A DNA stretch of 64,000 nt, from NCBI RefSeq assembly GCF_009765215.1, contig NZ_VLNV01000001.1, positions 496,001 through 560,000 on the forward strand. The letters are read 5' to 3'. Below the pieces are notes generated by a model. That model did no database searches, had not been told where the DNA came from, and worked only from the letters and a program-made list of their open reading frames with translations. Positions 1 through 8,759 of this stretch are shown piece by piece. Origin of the DNA: Lysobacter prati. Its GTDB lineage: Bacteria > Pseudomonadota > Gammaproteobacteria > Xanthomonadales > Xanthomonadaceae. Numbering within the stretch: the first letter of the stretch is position 1; each line of letters begins with the position of its first letter. The translations under genes and the position numbers were made by a program.

Positions 1-259
1 GCAGCTCCATGGCGTGCACGCCATAGCGCGAGCAGACGGCGTCGCTGTCGCCGCCGGGCAGCATGAAGTGGTTCATGCCACCGACGGCCATGGCCGAGTC
101 GAACAGGCAGGCCGCCACGCACGAGCCGAGCAGGGTAACCAGCGCGACCGGGCGATCGGTGGCGACGTAGTCCGCCGGCAGCAGCTTGATCGCCTCGGTC
201 TGCAGGACCGGGTCGAAGTAGCTGCCGGGCGCAAGATCGGCGGCGGCGACGGCACTCAT
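1..259 (-). CDS. cheD: CheD chemoreceptor glutamine deamidase, C-terminal part cut by window edge
   Basis: CheD deamidates glutamines in the methylation helices of chemoreceptors and tunes adaptation. The 86 visible residues carry the family's core: a GSCVAACLFD stretch with the catalytic cysteine, followed by GGMNHFMLP with the catalytic histidine. The ATG at 259 overlaps the stop of cheR in an ATGA arrangement, so translation is probably coupled. The gene runs off the window at base 1, so the C-terminal half is not seen. CheB usually follows cheD in this arrangement and would lie just outside. Confidence 0.9.
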   Translation of the reverse strand, partial: MSAVAAADLAPGSYFDPVLQTEAIKLLPADYVATDRPVALVTLLGSCVAACLFDSAMAVGGMNHFMLPGGDSDAVCSRYGVHAMEL

Positions 260-1137
260 CGGCGGCCTGTCTGCGTCGCGGCGCGGTAGGTGGTGCGGCC
301 GCACGGCAGGACCAGGTCCTGGGCGTGCGAGAAGCTCTCCGAGTGGCCCGCATACAGCAGGCCGCCGGCGCCCAGCAACGGCGCTATCCGTTGCAGCACC
401 TGGTACTGGGTGGCCTTGTCGAAATAGATCATCACGTTGCGGCAGAACACCGCGCTGAAGCCGCCGCGCAGGCCGTAGTCCGCGGCGAGCAGGTTCAACG
501 GGCGAAACTCGATCAGCGCCTGCAACTCGGGCTTTACGCGGCACAGCTCGGCATTGGGCCCGCTGCCGCGCTGGAAGAAGCGGCGGTGGCGTTGGGGCGA
601 AAGATCGGCGATGCGCTCGATCGGATAGACGCCGGTCGCGGCGGTCTGCAACACGGCGGTGTCGATGTCGGTGGCGAGGATGCGAACCGGCGGGGTCATC
701 GTCCCGAAGGCCTCGCACGCAGTGATCGCGAGCGAGTAGGGCTCCTCGCCGGTGGAGGCGGCGCAGCACCAGATCGTCTGCTCGCCCTGGTCGGCGCCTG
801 CGCGCAGATGCTCGGCGAGGGCGTCGAAGTGGTAGGCCTCGCGGAAGAACGAGGTGAGGTTGGTGGTGAGCGCGTTGACGAACGACTGCGCCTCGGCGGC
901 CGGATTGCGCTCCACCAGGTCAAGGTAGTCGGAGAAGCGCTCCATGCCCAGCGAGCGCACGCGTCTCGCCAGCCGGCTGTAGACCATGTCGCGCTTGTGC
1001 GCGCCCAGGTGGATGCCGGCGCGCTCGCGGATCAGGCGGCAGACCCGTCGGAAGTCGCGGTCGTCGAAGACGAAGGCGCGCTCGTCATGGCTGCCGGATT
1101 CGTTGCTGCGGCGGTCATGGGGTCGCGAACTGATCAT
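256..1137 (-). CDS. cheR: CheR chemoreceptor glutamate methyltransferase
   Basis: CheR transfers methyl groups from S-adenosylmethionine to receptor glutamates. The 293-residue protein has the all-helical N-terminal domain (about residues 24-80), the TNLTSFFRE signature, and a methyltransferase fold with CCAASTGEEPYSLAI as the SAM-binding motif and FCRNVMIYFD further on. Length is normal. It sits directly downstream of the chemoreceptor gene and overlaps cheD by four bases. The receptor ends in a CheR-tethering pentapeptide, so the two products probably act on each other. Confidence 0.96.
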   Translation of the reverse strand: MISSRPHDRRSNESGSHDERAFVFDDRDFRRVCRLIRERAGIHLGAHKRDMVYSRLARRVRSLGMERFSDYLDLVERNPAAEAQSFVNALTTNLTSFFREAYHFDALAEHLRAGADQGEQTIWCCAASTGEEPYSLAITACEAFGTMTPPVRILATDIDTAVLQTAATGVYPIERIADLSPQRHRRFFQRGSGPNAELCRVKPELQALIEFRPLNLLAADYGLRGGFSAVFCRNVMIYFDKATQYQVLQRIAPLLGAGGLLYAGHSESFSHAQDLVLPCGRTTYRAATQTGRR

Positions 1138-1215
1138 CGGGAGCTGCTCTGCCTACGAAGGGACGACGGCTGGATGCGGACGGCGGCGCGGCAATGCCGC
1201 GCCGCTGAAGACGGC

Positions 1216-4032
1216 TCAGAATTCCTGCCAGTGCGAGTCGTTGCCGTTGACCACGGCGCCGTTGCCGCGCGGCTTGCGAGCCGGCTTTGCTTGCGCAGCC
1301 ACGACGACCGGCGCCGGTCGGTTCCTGGCGGAAGAGGGAACTGGCGCCGCAACCGCGACCATGGCCGGTGCACGCGACACGCTTACCGGCGCCGCACCGC
1401 TGGAAGCCAGGCGGAACACGGCGACGGTCTGGACGAGCTGTTCGGACTGCTGCTCCAGGCTGCGTGCCGCGGCCGAGGCTTCCTCGACCAGCGCCGCGTT
1501 CTGCTGCGTGCCTTCATCCATCTGGGTGACGGCCTGGTTGACCTGCTCGATGCCGGTGGACTGCTCCAGCGAGGCGGCGGTGATGTCGGCAATGATGTCG
1601 GTGACCCGCTTCACGCTGGTGACGATCTCGCCCATCGTGCGGCCGGCCTGGTCGACCAGGGTCGAACCTTCCTCGACGCGGTTGACCGAGTCAGTGATGA
1701 GCTGCTTGATCTCCTTGGCGGCACCGGCCGAGCGCTGCGCCAGCGAGCGCACCTCGGCGGCAACGACAGCGAAGCCGCGGCCCTGTTCGCCGGCACGTGC
1801 GGCTTCGACCGCGGCGTTCAGCGCCAGGATGTTGGTCTGGAAGGCGATGCCGTCGATCACGCCGATGATGTCGACGATCTTCTTCGACGCGGTGTTGATC
1901 GCGCTCATCGTGTCGACCACGCGGCCCACGACCTGTCCACCCTGCGAGGCGACATCGGCTGCGCCCAGCGCCAGCTGGTTGGCCTGGCGGGCGTTGTCGG
2001 CGTTCTGGCGCACGGTCGAGGTGAGCTCTTCCATCGACGAGGCGGTTTCCTCGAGCGAAGCAGCCTGCTGCTCGGTGCGCTGCGACAGGTCGTTGTTGCC
2101 CGCGGCGATCTCACCGGCGGCGGCGCTGATCGCATCGCTACCCTGGCGGATCTCGCCGACGATGCGGCTGAGCTGGGCGACGGTGCTGTTGGCGTCGTCC
2201 TTCATGCGCGCCAGCGTGCCGCGGTACTCGGCGTCGATGGTCTGGGTCAGGTCGCCCTGGGCCAGGGCCGAGAGCACGCGGACCACGTCGTCCATCGCGG
2301 CGGCGTTGGTTTCCAGCAGCTGGTTGATGCCTTCGGCCAGCAGCTTGACGAAGCCGTCCTTGCCCTCGGCCGCGATGCGATGGGAGAAGTCGCCATCGAC
2401 CGCCGCCTGGACGATGCCGGCGATCTCCGCCTCGACCGCGACTTCGGCGGTCAGGTCGGCCCATTCGACGACCGAGCCCAGGCGTTCACCGGCGGCGTTG
2501 ATGATCGGCGACGCGGCCAGCGAGAAGGTGCGGCCGCCGATGACCAGGCGCGTGGCGTAACGCTCGCGCAGGCCATCGAGCACGCGCTTCTGGAAGCCGG
2601 GTTCCTTGTCGAACACGTCCATGCTGGCGCCGAGCAGGCGACGTGCCTCGAACTGCGGCAGTTCCTTGCGGATATCGGCTTCGGCGCGGATCAGCATCGC
2701 CGCGACCGACTGGTTCATGTAGATGATGCTGCGCTCGTTGTCGGCGATCATCACGTTGGTGCCGACATCGTCGAGCGCGTTGCGGATGCGCAGGTTCTCG
2801 TCGGCGACGCGGCGCTCTTCCTCGATGTTGGACTTGAGCTGCGTCTGCATCTGCGACATCGCTGACATCAGCTCGGCGACTTCGTCGCGGCCGTCGATGA
2901 CGATGCGGTTGTCAAGGTGGCCGTCGGCGATCTTGCGAGAGACGCCGATGACGCTCTGCAGCGAGTGGCGGGTGGCGCGGCTGAAGGCCAGGAACAGATA
3001 GCCCGACAGCAGCAGGATCAGCACGCAGCCGCCGAGGGTGAGGGCGGTGCGGCGCTGCAGGCGTGCGATCTCGGTATTGGCGGCCAGTGCCAGCGAGCGA
3101 TTGGCTGCCGTCATGGCGGCGGCGAGTGCCAGGCGGGTCGCATCGGCACGCGCGGCCATCACCTTCACCGGCAGCACCGGGGTTTCGGCGTCGAGGATAT
3201 GGGCCTGGATCAGTTCGTTCTGCTTGGCCACCGCGGCCAGGGCGCTGGCGAGCGGCTTGCCAGCGGTGGTGTTGAGCACCGCAAGCCCTTCGATGGCGTC
3301 CTTGTATTCCAGCTCGACGCGACCACGGACGTAGTCCTGCATGGTGCGCGAGACCGCCAGATTGGTGCGGTCGTCAACCCAGATCGCCCCTTCACCCAGC
3401 ACGCGCACGCCCACCAGCGACTGCTGCGCGGTGTACTCGGCCAGGGTAGGGATCCAGTCGCTGCCGGCGTGGCCCATGTACAGCACCGGCGCGTTCTGCG
3501 CCTGGGCCAGGCCGGTGTGGTCGGCCAGCTGCCCCATCAGTTCACCAACCCTGCGGATCGCGGCGTTGTGCGCGGTCACGGCCGCGGCGGCGTCCTTGTC
3601 GGCTTCCAGCGCCTTCGACCAGGCGGCGCGCGCGGCCTTCAGCGGGGCCTGCAGCGGCGCGTCGGCCAGCTTGTCCTTCTGCCAGGCAGACAGCGCCTCC
3701 AGTTCGGCGTCGACCGTGTCGGCCGCCTTGGCCAGGGCCTGGTCGCTGACGGTGTCCTTGGCGAAGCGGCGCGCCACCAGCTGGGAGTGGTCCTGGATCG
3801 CCAGCATGGCGCCCTGCAGGTGCGCGAGGCCGCTGCTGGCCTCGTGCTGCATGCGGGCCGCGGCGATCTCGGCGTTGGAGCGGGCGATCAGGATGCCGGC
3901 CAGCACGCTGCACGTGAGCATGAAGGCGGTACCGATGACCATGGCCTTCTGGCCAAAGCGCAGACGCGCCATCAGCCGCGTCGCCGGAGCCAGCAATCGA
4001 TCCAGATAAGGGGTAGGGGGGCGAACTGACAT
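1216..4032 (-). CDS. Methyl-accepting chemotaxis protein with PAS domain and C-terminal CheR tether
   Basis: A 938-residue transmembrane chemoreceptor. Membrane helices lie at about residues 29-51 and 330-352, enclosing a largely helical periplasmic sensor of about 280 residues. A HAMP domain follows (about 353-405), then a PAS domain (about 415-525), a second HAMP-like stretch, and the signalling hairpin with the signature [20 protein letters not shown] near residue 730. The last five residues are HWQEF, matching the xWxxF pentapeptide that recruits CheR or CheB. A poorly conserved Ala/Pro-rich linker joins this tail to the signalling domain. A sigma-28 promoter precedes the gene. The ligand cannot be told from sequence. 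Confidence 0.95.
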   Translation of the reverse strand: MSVRPPTPYLDRLLAPATRLMARLRFGQKAMVIGTAFMLTCSVLAGILIARSNAEIAAARMQHEASSGLAHLQGAMLAIQDHSQLVARRFAKDTVSDQALAKAADTVDAELEALSAWQKDKLADAPLQAPLKAARAAWSKALEADKDAAAAVTAHNAAIRRVGELMGQLADHTGLAQAQNAPVLYMGHAGSDWIPTLAEYTAQQSLVGVRVLGEGAIWVDDRTNLAVSRTMQDYVRGRVELEYKDAIEGLAVLNTTAGKPLASALAAVAKQNELIQAHILDAETPVLPVKVMAARADATRLALAAAMTAANRSLALAANTEIARLQRRTALTLGGCVLILLLSGYLFLAFSRATRHSLQSVIGVSRKIADGHLDNRIVIDGRDEVAELMSAMSQMQTQLKSNIEEERRVADENLRIRNALDDVGTNVMIADNERSIIYMNQSVAAMLIRAEADIRKELPQFEARRLLGASMDVFDKEPGFQKRVLDGLRERYATRLVIGGRTFSLAASPIINAAGERLGSVVEWADLTAEVAVEAEIAGIVQAAVDGDFSHRIAAEGKDGFVKLLAEGINQLLETNAAAMDDVVRVLSALAQGDLTQTIDAEYRGTLARMKDDANSTVAQLSRIVGEIRQGSDAISAAAGEIAAGNNDLSQRTEQQAASLEETASSMEELTSTVRQNADNARQANQLALGAADVASQGGQVVGRVVDTMSAINTASKKIVDIIGVIDGIAFQTNILALNAAVEAARAGEQGRGFAVVAAEVRSLAQRSAGAAKEIKQLITDSVNRVEEGSTLVDQAGRTMGEIVTSVKRVTDIIADITAASLEQSTGIEQVNQAVTQMDEGTQQNAALVEEASAAARSLEQQSEQLVQTVAVFRLASSGAAPVSVSRAPAMVAVAAPVPSSARNRPAPVVVAAQAKPARKPRGNGAVVNGNDSHWQEF

Positions 4033-4080
4033 TTGAGGCCTCGAGTTCAGGGACGGACCCGTGGTGGGTCGACACTCCCG

Positions 4081-4107
4081 GCATCGGCGCGGCGCGCGGA
4101 AACTTTA
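4081..4107 (-). promoter_or_regulatory. Sigma-28 (FliA) promoter of the chemoreceptor gene
   Basis: On the minus strand the boxes read TAAAGTTT, 11 bases, GCCGATGC, which fits the FliA consensus (TAAAGTTT-N11-GCCGATAA) in all but two end positions. It lies about 50 bases upstream of the receptor start. It is back to back with a second sigma-28 promoter on the other strand. Confidence 0.85.
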
Positions 4108-4134
4108 GGTATGCGTCACGATTTGCGACGGCGC

Positions 4135-4161
4135 TAAAGAAACGGCGGGAGCGGCCGATGC
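4135..4161 (+). promoter_or_regulatory. Sigma-28 (FliA) promoter facing the TonB-C-domain gene
   Basis: On the plus strand the boxes read TAAAGAAA, 11 bases, GCCGATGC. Spacing is exactly that of FliA promoters, and the -10 box is identical to that of the divergent chemoreceptor promoter. It lies 40 bases upstream of the start at 4202. This places a small secreted TonB-like protein in the late flagellar regulon (inference from boxes only). Confidence 0.75.
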
Positions 4162-4201
4162 CGGGGATGTCGTCACGATTTCCAACCCCAAGGAGTGCCC
4201 C

Positions 4202-4513
4202 ATGCGTCGTCCCACCCTCATTGCTGCCGGCCTGGCGGCCCTGATCCTGTCCTTTGCCGCGCCGGCCTCGGCCGATCTCAAGCCGCTCAAGCGCGTCGAA
4301 CCGCAGTACCCCGCTGAAGCGGTGCGTTCGGGCACCCAGGGCTATGTCGAAGTCGAGTTCGTCGTCGACGAATCCGGCAGCGTCGCCAGCGTCTCGGTCG
4401 TCAATGCCAAGCCGGCGCGTACCTTCGAAGCCGCCGCGGTCAAGGCGGTCAAGCAGTGGCAGTTCGCCCCGGGCGGCGGCCGCGGCAAGGTGCGCCTGGA
4501 TTTCGCGCTCTGA
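4202..4513 (+). CDS. Small secreted TonB C-terminal-domain protein
   Basis: A 103-residue protein with a Sec signal peptide (cleavage near AFPA-like ASA, about residue 24) followed directly by a single TonB C-terminal domain: YPAEAVRSGTQGYVEVEFVVDESG and the closing motif VKQWQFAPG. It lacks the transmembrane anchor and proline-rich spacer of a true TonB, so it would be a free periplasmic protein. The ribosome site AAGGAG precedes the ATG. The gene is divergent from the chemoreceptor, and both have sigma-28 boxes. A strong bidirectional terminator follows. Function is unknown. Energy transduction is unlikely without an anchor. Confidence 0.85.
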   Translation: MRRPTLIAAGLAALILSFAAPASADLKPLKRVEPQYPAEAVRSGTQGYVEVEFVVDESGSVASVSVVNAKPARTFEAAAVKAVKQWQFAPGGGRGKVRLDFAL

Positions 4514-4529
4514 TCGAGCGGCTTGCGGC

Positions 4530-4566
4530 AAAGAAAAAACGCGCCTTTCCAGGCGCGTTTTTCTTT
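4530..4566. terminator. Bidirectional rho-independent terminator
   Basis: An A-rich stretch, a GC stem (CGCGCCT / AGGCGCG) with the loop TTCC, then a T-rich stretch. It is symmetrical, so it can stop transcription of the TonB-like gene from the left and the Sel1-like gene from the right. Confidence 0.9.
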
Positions 4567-4605
4567 GGTGCGAAGCTTAGAAACCGCGTCGCTGGGTAGC
4601 CAGCG

Positions 4606-5370
4606 CTACTTCTGCGTTTTCACCGGAGTCACAGGTCCAGCGGAGGTCGAACCGATGCCATCGAGCAGTTCGTCCTGCTCCTTCCAGTAGACATCGAACT
4701 TCATGCCGCTCGTCCTCCCGTAGAGCTGCTCGGGGGTGACCGCATCGGCCACCAGGTAGGCCGCCGCATTGGCGCCGATTTCTGACTTGAACACGCCATT
4801 GACCGGCTGCGCCCCGATTTCCATCATCTGGTTGCGATAGCCAAGGCGACTGCCGGTCATCTCGCGGACGAACGCGCGCATCAGGCTTTCCGCTCGTGGC
4901 TTGGCGACGTCGTCACCGTAGCGCGCGTAGTACTCCTCGCCGACGGCCAGCGCCTGAGCTTGCTGCTCGGCGGTCAATTGCGACCACATCTTCTCGCGGA
5001 TGAGCAGGAGCTTGCGGCTGCCGCGCTCGGCAGCAAGGTCGGCCCAGACGTAGGCCTGGACGCGATCGACGGGGACGCCGGCACCGTGCCAGTACATCAG
5101 GCTGAGATAGTGCTGCGAGTACTTGTCGGCGTAACGCGCGGCGACCCTGAAATGCCCGGCGGCGTCCTCGGCATTGCCCCGTTCGTAGGACTTCAGTCCG
5201 AACACGCGCTCGAGCTCGTTCGGCTTGTCCTTCGACGCCATCACCACGGCATCGAGCTGCATGAAGTTCTTGTCGGTCAATTGCAGCGGGTCTTCCTTCC
5301 CGCTGTGCGCTCCAGCTGCGCCCACGACCATCAGTGTTGCCAAAGCCAGTGCCTTCCTGCCGATCCCCAT
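4606..5370 (-). CDS. Secreted Sel1-like repeat protein, copy A of a tandem pair
   Basis: The 254-residue product starts at the ATG at 5370, behind a good ribosome site (AGGGAGAGG). A longer open frame upstream has no such site. A signal peptide ends at about residue 21 (VVGAAGAHS). A Sel1-like, TPR-related segment follows (YSQHYLSLMYWHGAGVPVDR, then AYVWADLAAERG) at about residues 85-120. The role is unknown; Sel1-like proteins usually mediate protein contacts. A second copy lies 991 bases away. The first 178 residues of the pair are nearly identical, while the last 75 differ at about 30 places. Confidence 0.8.
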   Translation of the reverse strand: MGIGRKALALATLMVVGAAGAHSGKEDPLQLTDKNFMQLDAVVMASKDKPNELERVFGLKSYERGNAEDAAGHFRVAARYADKYSQHYLSLMYWHGAGVPVDRVQAYVWADLAAERGSRKLLLIREKMWSQLTAEQQAQALAVGEEYYARYGDDVAKPRAESLMRAFVREMTGSRLGYRNQMMEIGAQPVNGVFKSEIGANAAAYLVADAVTPEQLYGRTSGMKFDVYWKEQDELLDGIGSTSAGPVTPVKTQK

Positions 5371-5533
5371 TGCCCTCTCCCTGTGCACGATGAAGTTGAC
5401 GTTCCGAACTGCCTGCTCCGCAAGCCGGGCCAGTCGCCTACGGGTCTGGATGGCTGGGAGCTTTGCGGACGTTACGCCACCGCGTCGTATGCCGCAATTG
5501 GGCCAAGGTAAGTTGGACGCGGTGGCCTCCGGC

Positions 5534-5568
5534 AAAGAAAAACGCGCCTCTTAAGGCGCGTTTTTCTT
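5534..5568. terminator. Rho-independent terminator between the duplicated genes
   Basis: The same design as the terminator at 4530: A-rich arm, CGCGCCT stem, loop CTTA, then AGGCGCG and a T-run. Each copy of the duplicated Sel1-like gene therefore carries its own terminator, which suggests that the repeat unit includes it. Confidence 0.88.
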
Positions 5569-5596
5569 GTGCGAGCGTGCCGCCTGTTGGGCGGAT

Positions 5597-6361
5597 CTAC
5601 TTCTTCGTTTTCACCGGCGTCGCCGGCCCCACGGAGGTCGAACCGGTACGGTCGAGCAGGTCATCCTGTTCCTTCCAGTAGCCATCGAACTCCAGTCCGC
5701 CGGTCGTGCCATAGAGCTGGTCGGGCGCGGCCGCACCGGCGACCAGGTAGGACGACGCGTTGCCGCCGGTCTTGCCTGCAAATGCACCGCCGACCGGCTG
5801 GCCGGCGACGTCGATTCTCTGGTTGCGGTAGCCCAGCCGGCTGCCGGTCATCTCGCGGGCGAAGGCGCGCATCAGGCTTTCCGCGCGTGGCTTGGCTACG
5901 TCGTCACCGTAGCGGGCGTAGTACTCCTCGCCGATGGCCAGCGCCTGAGCTTGCTGCTCGGCGGTCAATTGCGACCACATCTTCTCGCGAATGAGCAGCA
6001 GCTTTCGGCTGCCGCGCTCGGCAGCAAGGTCGGCCCAGACGTAGGCCTGGACGCGATCGACGCGGACGCCCGCGCCGTGCCAGTACATCAGGCTGAGATA
6101 GTGCTGCGAGTACTTGTCGGCGTAACGCGCGGCGGCCCTGAAATGCTCGGCGGCATCCTCGGCACTGCCCCGTTCGTAGGACTTCAGTCCGAACACGCGC
6201 TCGAGCTCGTTCGGCTTGTCCTTCGACGCCATCACCACGGCGTCGAGTTGCATGAAACTCATGTCGGTCAATTGCAGCGGGTCTTCCTTCCCGCTGTGCG
6301 CTCCAGCTGCGCCCACGACCATCAGTGTTGCCAAAGCCAGTGCCTTCCTGCCGATCCCCAT
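5597..6361 (-). CDS. Secreted Sel1-like repeat protein, copy B of a tandem pair
   Basis: A 254-residue protein of the same length as copy A, from the ATG at 6361 behind the same ribosome site. Signal peptide and Sel1-like segment are as in copy A (with HGAGVRVDR in place of HGAGVPVDR). The C-terminal third has drifted strongly, while the upstream leader (about 40 bases) and the first two thirds remain almost unchanged. This is more consistent with gene conversion of the 5' part than with uniform divergence. Function unknown. Confidence 0.8.
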   Translation of the reverse strand: MGIGRKALALATLMVVGAAGAHSGKEDPLQLTDMSFMQLDAVVMASKDKPNELERVFGLKSYERGSAEDAAEHFRAAARYADKYSQHYLSLMYWHGAGVRVDRVQAYVWADLAAERGSRKLLLIREKMWSQLTAEQQAQALAIGEEYYARYGDDVAKPRAESLMRAFAREMTGSRLGYRNQRIDVAGQPVGGAFAGKTGGNASSYLVAGAAAPDQLYGTTGGLEFDGYWKEQDDLLDRTGSTSVGPATPVKTKK

Positions 6362-6609
6362 TGCCCTCTCCCTGTGCACGATGAAGTTGACGTTCCGAAC
6401 TGCCAGCTCCGCAAGCCAGCCCAAGCTACTGCAGGCCGGGATCGAGGGAGACAGGCGGACGTTACGGCACCGGGTCATAAGCCGCAATCGGGACGGGCGT
6501 CGCCATTGCCGGGTAAGCTCTGGTCCGATCGGGAGGGCGCCATGTCACGCAGATCGCGCTGAACACCCTCTGGCCATCCGAAGTGGTTCTGGATCGATCG
6601 GGAGACACG

Positions 6610-7346
6610 ATGGACGTCGACGTGCAAGCCAAAGAGGACAACGCAGCCGACTTCCACTGGGAGCACGACGATGTGTTCGGGCGCATCGCATCCCGTTACG
6701 ACCTGCTATGCGACTTGTTTAGTCTGGGAATCCACCGACTCTGGAAGCGTCGGGTCGCGCGACGCATCGCTGACGAGCAATGGACCCGTTTGCTCGACGG
6801 CGCGACCGGTACTGGGGACATCATCCTGCGGTTGCTGGCGCACGCATCCACCGCAGACCGCACGATCGTGGCGTCCGACGTGAGCATGGGGATGCTGGGC
6901 ATCGCGCGGCGTCGACTCAGCCGGAACGCCGACCTGAGGTTCGAGCGTCTCGATGCGGAGCGCATGCCTTCGGTGGCGGATGAAAGCGTGGACGCGTACT
7001 CGATTTCGCTGGCGCTCAAGATCTGCTGGACGAGGCGTTCCGCGTTCTTGCGCCGGGTGGAAGGCTGATCGTGCTCGAAGCGTCCAATATCCCATGGAAG
7101 CCCCTTCAGACAGCCTATCTGGCGTACATGTCGGTGTGCATGCCGATGCTCGGCTGGCTCGCCACCGGAGGAGATGCGTCCGCCTACCGGTATCTGCTGC
7201 ACGGCATCCGCGAGTTTCCGACCGCCGAGAATCTCGCGGACGAGCTGCGCCTTCACGGCTTCGAAGATGTCGCATTCGAGCGGCAGTCGCTGGGGATCGT
7301 CGCGATTCACACTGCGCGCAAGCCCGCTGGAACGCCTCAGGTCTGA
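6610..7346 (+). pseudogene. Frameshifted ubiE-like SAM-dependent methyltransferase
   Basis: The first frame, from the ATG at 6610 behind GGGAG, gives the UbiE/COQ5 N-terminus: VFGRIASRYDLLCDLFSLGI, HRLWKRRVA, and LLDGATGTGDIILRLLAH as the SAM motif. It ends at a stop at 7068. The family's remaining part continues in another frame: DEAFRVLAPGGRLIVLEAS and then YRYLLHGIREFPTAENL up to 7346. The spacing between the two halves is about 19-20 bases short of the family, so a small deletion near 7021-7030 seems to have broken the gene. The intact ubiquinone-pathway ubiE is probably elsewhere; this looks like a dead paralogue. Confidence 0.8.
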
Positions 7347-7377
7347 CCGCCCCGTCGTGCGCGCGGCACCAGGCGCG

Positions 7378-7920
7378 CTAGCCGCCTATCACGTGCACCT
7401 GCGGCTTTCCGTCGACCTGTTCGAACCGGAATCGATAGACCAGGGTTACCGGCTGCGGAATGCCTTTGCCGCCGTCGCAGCTGGCCACGGCCCGTTCCTT
7501 GTCTTTCGCGCTGCGAAAGACGCAGCGCAGTGCGGGATCGAATTTCCAGGTCTTGGCCGCGGTTTCCGATACGGCCAGGAACTCGGGCTCCGCACTGGTG
7601 GCACAAAACTCCGAAGCCGGTGCCCTGGCAACCACGGTCACGGCGCCTTTCTCGTCGATGCCCACCCGCAGGCACACCGTGCGTGGGGGCAATTGCCGGC
7701 CGAGCAGACTCTCTGGGTAGCTCGGATGGACGTTCTTCATGTCGTCCAGCGGCATCAGGAACGACTCGTTATCCGCCAGCACCAGGCGATCGCCCTTGGC
7801 AGGAGTGGCGGCTGCCGGTGTCGGTGCCGCCGTCGCGGTCGCCGCGGTCTGCGCATGAGACAAAGTTGTATGGCCGCAGAGCAAGGCCGCGGTGCATCCC
7901 AGTGCCACCCACCTGGTCAT
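7378..7920 (-). CDS. Secreted TonB-C-like domain protein
   Basis: A 180-residue protein. The ATG at 7920 is chosen for its ribosome site (GGGAGAGG) and because a signal peptide follows (ALGCTAALLCGHTTLSHAQ). An Ala/Thr/Pro-rich spacer leads to a domain with the layout of the TonB C-terminal fold: HPSYPESLLGRQLPPRTVCL, RVGIDEKGAV, and AKTWKFDPALRC near the end. Four cysteines suggest periplasmic disulfides. It has no membrane anchor, so it is not a normal energy transducer. Function unknown. Confidence 0.75.
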   Translation of the reverse strand: MTRWVALGCTAALLCGHTTLSHAQTAATATAAPTPAAATPAKGDRLVLADNESFLMPLDDMKNVHPSYPESLLGRQLPPRTVCLRVGIDEKGAVTVVARAPASEFCATSAEPEFLAVSETAAKTWKFDPALRCVFRSAKDKERAVASCDGGKGIPQPVTLVYRFRFEQVDGKPQVHVIGG

Positions 7921-7980
7921 CGTTCCTCTCCCGTTCGATAGCATGGACTGGTTGCGCCAGCCGGGCCTGCATTGCTTGCA

Positions 7981-7996
7981 GGGGAGCCAGCTCCCC
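7981..7996. promoter_or_regulatory. Short perfect inverted repeat in a divergent promoter region
   Basis: GGGGAGC-CA-GCTCCCC lies in the 270-base gap between two divergent small-protein genes. It could be an operator or just a GC-rich hairpin. No other signal was recognised in this gap. Confidence 0.3.
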
Positions 7997-8194
7997 GGCT
8001 GCGACACGTATACAGCCGAACGCAAAGGCATCTTCCTTTCCGGCCACGGGCGGCAAACAGCCCCACCGGTCGGGTGGCAAGGCCGGGTTGGCGGTCCCGG
8101 TGAGGCGCCCTGGGGCGGCTGCGCAGCCCGGGCGCACTACTGCTAGAGTCCCGCTGCCGGTCCGCTATGCGGCGGGCCAACAAGGAGAAATACG

Positions 8195-8593
8195 ATGGAC
8201 CGTTCTCGCGAGACCCTCGTGATCTTGGCTTTGCTTACCGGCATTTCGCTTGCGATGCACCCCGTCTCCGCTACGGAGAACGCCGACAAGGTTCCCGAAA
8301 CCACGCGCGCTTACGCGGCATGCACGGTGACCGATGAAGGCACCAGGACGCTCTACGCCACGGCACCTGGCAAGGTCGACGCGCTTACGCGCCCGGTGAC
8401 AATCGATGCGCAGGCATTCTCGGCTTGGGTCGCACGCGTGTACCACGTACCGACCGAGCGCTTGACTGCCGCGGCGTGCGTGACCGATTACAGCAGCAAG
8501 CGCACTGCCGAGTTGAGGCTCCAGCCATTGGTGGACGCCGGTCGTCGCCAGGGGATGGCCGTCGAGCGCACGCGTTGGTGGCTGACCCAGTAA
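8195..8593 (+). CDS. Small secreted protein of unknown function
   Basis: 132 residues from an ATG behind a strong AAGGAG site. The N-terminal hydrophobic segment (VILALLTGISLAMHPVSA) is a signal peptide. The mature part has two cysteines (AACTV and AACVT) and no family I recognise. A perfect 11-bp inverted repeat lies just after the stop. It belongs to a run of small exported proteins. Confidence 0.65.
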   Translation: MDRSRETLVILALLTGISLAMHPVSATENADKVPETTRAYAACTVTDEGTRTLYATAPGKVDALTRPVTIDAQAFSAWVARVYHVPTERLTAAACVTDYSSKRTAELRLQPLVDAGRRQGMAVERTRWWLTQ

Positions 8594-8608
8594 GGTGATG
8601 GCGCCTGC

Positions 8609-8636
8609 GATGTCCCCGGTCCGATCCGGGGACATC
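8609..8636. terminator. Hairpin after the 8195 gene
   Basis: GATGTCCCCGG and CCGGGGACATC pair perfectly around a 6-base loop, 14 bases after the stop. There is no T-run, so it may stabilise the mRNA end rather than terminate by itself. Confidence 0.55.
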
Positions 8637-8759
8637 AGTGCCGACTGAGCTGAGAGACGACTTGCCAAGGTCGGCACAGCCCAATCCATTGCGACCCGGT
8701 CCCCGATGTCCTAAAACGCAGACGGTTGCTATCAATCGGATGCGAAGGAGCGGGATCCC

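Larger units (their letters stand above)
4535..6420. repeat. Tandem duplication, two units offset by 991 bases in the coding part
   Basis: The two Sel1-like genes (4606-5370 and 5597-6361) have equal length and lie exactly 991 bases apart. The homology extends into the 5' leaders (about 5371-5410 and 6362-6401) and includes a similar terminator after each gene. No insertion sequence or other mobile marker flanks the unit, so unequal crossing-over is the simplest origin. Confidence 0.85.

Noticed and set aside
325-2865. Long open frame (846 codons) on the plus strand over cheR and the chemoreceptor
   Set aside because: It is the complement of two clear genes; the product is low-complexity Arg/Asp/Gly/His-rich sequence typical of GC-rich shadow frames.
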